In this document: piece by piece, positions 45,091 through 46,015 of the stretch
Position numbering within the stretch: the first letter of the stretch is position 1
Layout: each line of letters opens with the position of its first letter
Assembly: GCA_025965315.1 (NCBI GenBank)
Contig: JAOPXD010000084.1
Location: 1-46,015, forward strand
Source of the DNA: Marmoricola sp.
GTDB lineage: Bacteria; Actinomycetota; Actinomycetes; Propionibacteriales; Nocardioidaceae
DNA: 46,015 nucleotides
Direction of reading: 5' to 3'
Notes under the pieces: model-generated
What the model saw: only the letters and a program-made list of their open reading frames with translations
The model's database searches: none
What the model was told of the DNA's origin: nothing
Made by a program: the position numbers and the translations under genes

Positions 45091-46015
45091 GTGCCCGATG
45101 AGAACACAGCCTCTGAAGCCCGACCCGCCCCGGCAGCACCCCCCGTCATCCACGAGGGCCTGCCGACCCAGCTACCCGACATCGACCCGGACGAGACCAA
45201 CGACTGGATCGACTCCTTCGACGCCCTGGTCGCCGACCGCGGCCGCGAGCGTGCCCGGTACGTGATGCTGCGCCTGCTCGAGCGCGCCCGCCAGAAGGCG
45301 ATCGGCGTACCGGCTCTGCGCAGCACCGACTACATCAACACGATCCCGCCCGAGCGCGAGCCCTGGTTCCCCGGAGACGAGGACGTCGAGCGTCGGATCC
45401 GGGCGTTCATCCGCTGGAACGCGGCGGTGATGGTCAGTGACGCGAACCGCCCCGGGCTCGAGGTAGGCGGGCACATCGCGACCTACCAGTCGAGCGCGAG
45501 CCTGTACGAGGTCGGCTTCAACCACTTCTTCCGCGGCAAGGACCACCCGGGCGGCGGTGACCAGATCTACTTCCAGGGCCACGCCTCCCCCGGGATCTAC
45601 GCCCGCGCCTTCCTCGAGGGCCGGCTCGACGAGCAGCAGATGCTCAACTTCCGCCAAGAGGTCCAGCACGGGGTCGGCAAGGGACTCTCGTCCTACCCGC
45701 ACCCGCGGCTGATGCCGGAGTTCTGGGAGTTCCCGACGGTCTCGATGGGGCTGACCGGCATCAACTCGATCTACCAGGCCCGGTTCAACCGCTACCTGGC
45801 CAACCGCGGCATCAAGGACACCTCCGACCAGCACGTGTGGGCCTTCCTCGGTGACGGGGAGATGGCAGAGCCCGAGTCCCTCGGCGCGATCCGGGTCGCT
45901 GCACGCGAAGAGCTGGACAACCTCACCTGGGTGATCAACTGCAACCTCCAGAAGCTCGACGTCCCGGTGACCGTCAACGGCAAGATCATCAAGGAGCTCG
46001 AGGCCAACTTCCGTG
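45091..46015 (+). CDS. aceE: Pyruvate dehydrogenase E1 component (homodimeric type), 3' end outside the window
   Basis: Decarboxylates pyruvate with thiamine diphosphate and passes acetyl to the E2 lipoyl domain, in the pyruvate dehydrogenase complex. The first 308 codons match the single-chain AceE type: [59 protein letters not shown], the substrate-site [15 protein letters not shown], and the thiamine-binding [12 protein letters not shown] followed by [14 protein letters not shown]. The N-terminus ([17 protein letters not shown]) is a Pro/Ala extension. GTG at 45091 is the first start in this frame after a stretch without it. Host gene. Confidence 0.93.
   Translation, partial: MPDENTASEARPAPAAPPVIHEGLPTQLPDIDPDETNDWIDSFDALVADRGRERARYVMLRLLERARQKAIGVPALRSTDYINTIPPEREPWFPGDEDVERRIRAFIRWNAAVMVSDANRPGLEVGGHIATYQSSASLYEVGFNHFFRGKDHPGGGDQIYFQGHASPGIYARAFLEGRLDEQQMLNFRQEVQHGVGKGLSSYPHPRLMPEFWEFPTVSMGLTGINSIYQARFNRYLANRGIKDTSDQHVWAFLGDGEMAEPESLGAIRVAAREELDNLTWVINCNLQKLDVPVTVNGKIIKELEANFR

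Overview
The window is a complete-looking temperate phage genome integrated in a high-GC actinobacterial chromosome. The host flanks are an acyl-CoA synthetase, tRNA-Val, an AhpE-type peroxiredoxin, a DUF3052 gene and homodimeric-type aceE. With a WhiB-like protein, a DUF6221-like protein and a DUF3263-like gene inside the element, they point to Actinomycetota, probably Nocardioidaceae or relatives (the family level is inference). The element lies between two 52-bp direct repeats (attL 1338-1389, attR 43737-43788), so it is 42,399 bp long. The repeat is the 3' part of tRNA-Val(TAC) including the CCA end. The complete tRNA survives at attR and a 3' remnant sits at attL.

Layout. 1-1203: host acyl-CoA synthetase (partial). 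1390-3692: integration and immunity, with putative integrase arm sites, tyrosine integrase, a convergent ImmA/IrrE-like peptidase, a small HTH repressor, and an operator/promoter region with GTCCACC repeats. 3693-19838: a rightward early operon of about 45 small genes, mostly joined by 4-base ATGA/GTGA overlaps. It holds a Cro-like HTH, GIY-YIG and HNH nucleases, an Xis-like protein, a YqaJ-type exonuclease, a C5-cytosine methyltransferase, a RusA-like resolvase, SSB, a WhiB-like regulator, a T4-like RNA ligase plus polynucleotide kinase/phosphatase pair, and replication initiator-like genes. Many very small Cys-rich (zinc-ribbon) proteins are interspersed. 19839-23271: a second block behind its own putative promoter and hairpin leader, with another GIY-YIG family protein, a DEDD exonuclease and a packaging-type HNH.

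23272-42569: the late genes of a siphovirus with an HK97-type capsid: terminase, portal, MuF-like protein, scaffold, major capsid, connectors, tail terminator, major tail protein, G/GT tail chaperones with a C CCA AAA slippery site, tape measure, two large tail-tip proteins, a lysin with an N-terminal DNase-I-like (EEP) domain fused to a C-terminal CHAP domain, a holin candidate and small trailing genes. One small membrane-protein gene (32596-32802) is inverted within the tail operon. 42570-43736: three possible lysogeny-expressed genes beside attR. 43740-46015: host tRNA-Val, peroxiredoxin, DUF3052 and aceE (partial).

How it works together. Integrase plus a small Xis-like protein would move the element in and out of tRNA-Val. 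Repressor and ImmA-like peptidase form a likely ImmR/ImmA-style switch. The early operon supplies recombination, replication, DNA modification and RNA repair, the last suggesting a defence against host anticodon nucleases. The late operon builds and releases the virion. The most unusual observations are the EEP-CHAP lysin, the RNA-repair cassette next to WhiB, an iteron-like repeat cluster inside the putative initiator gene, the arm-type integrase sites, and a zinc finger shared by the exonuclease and a stand-alone 49-residue protein.
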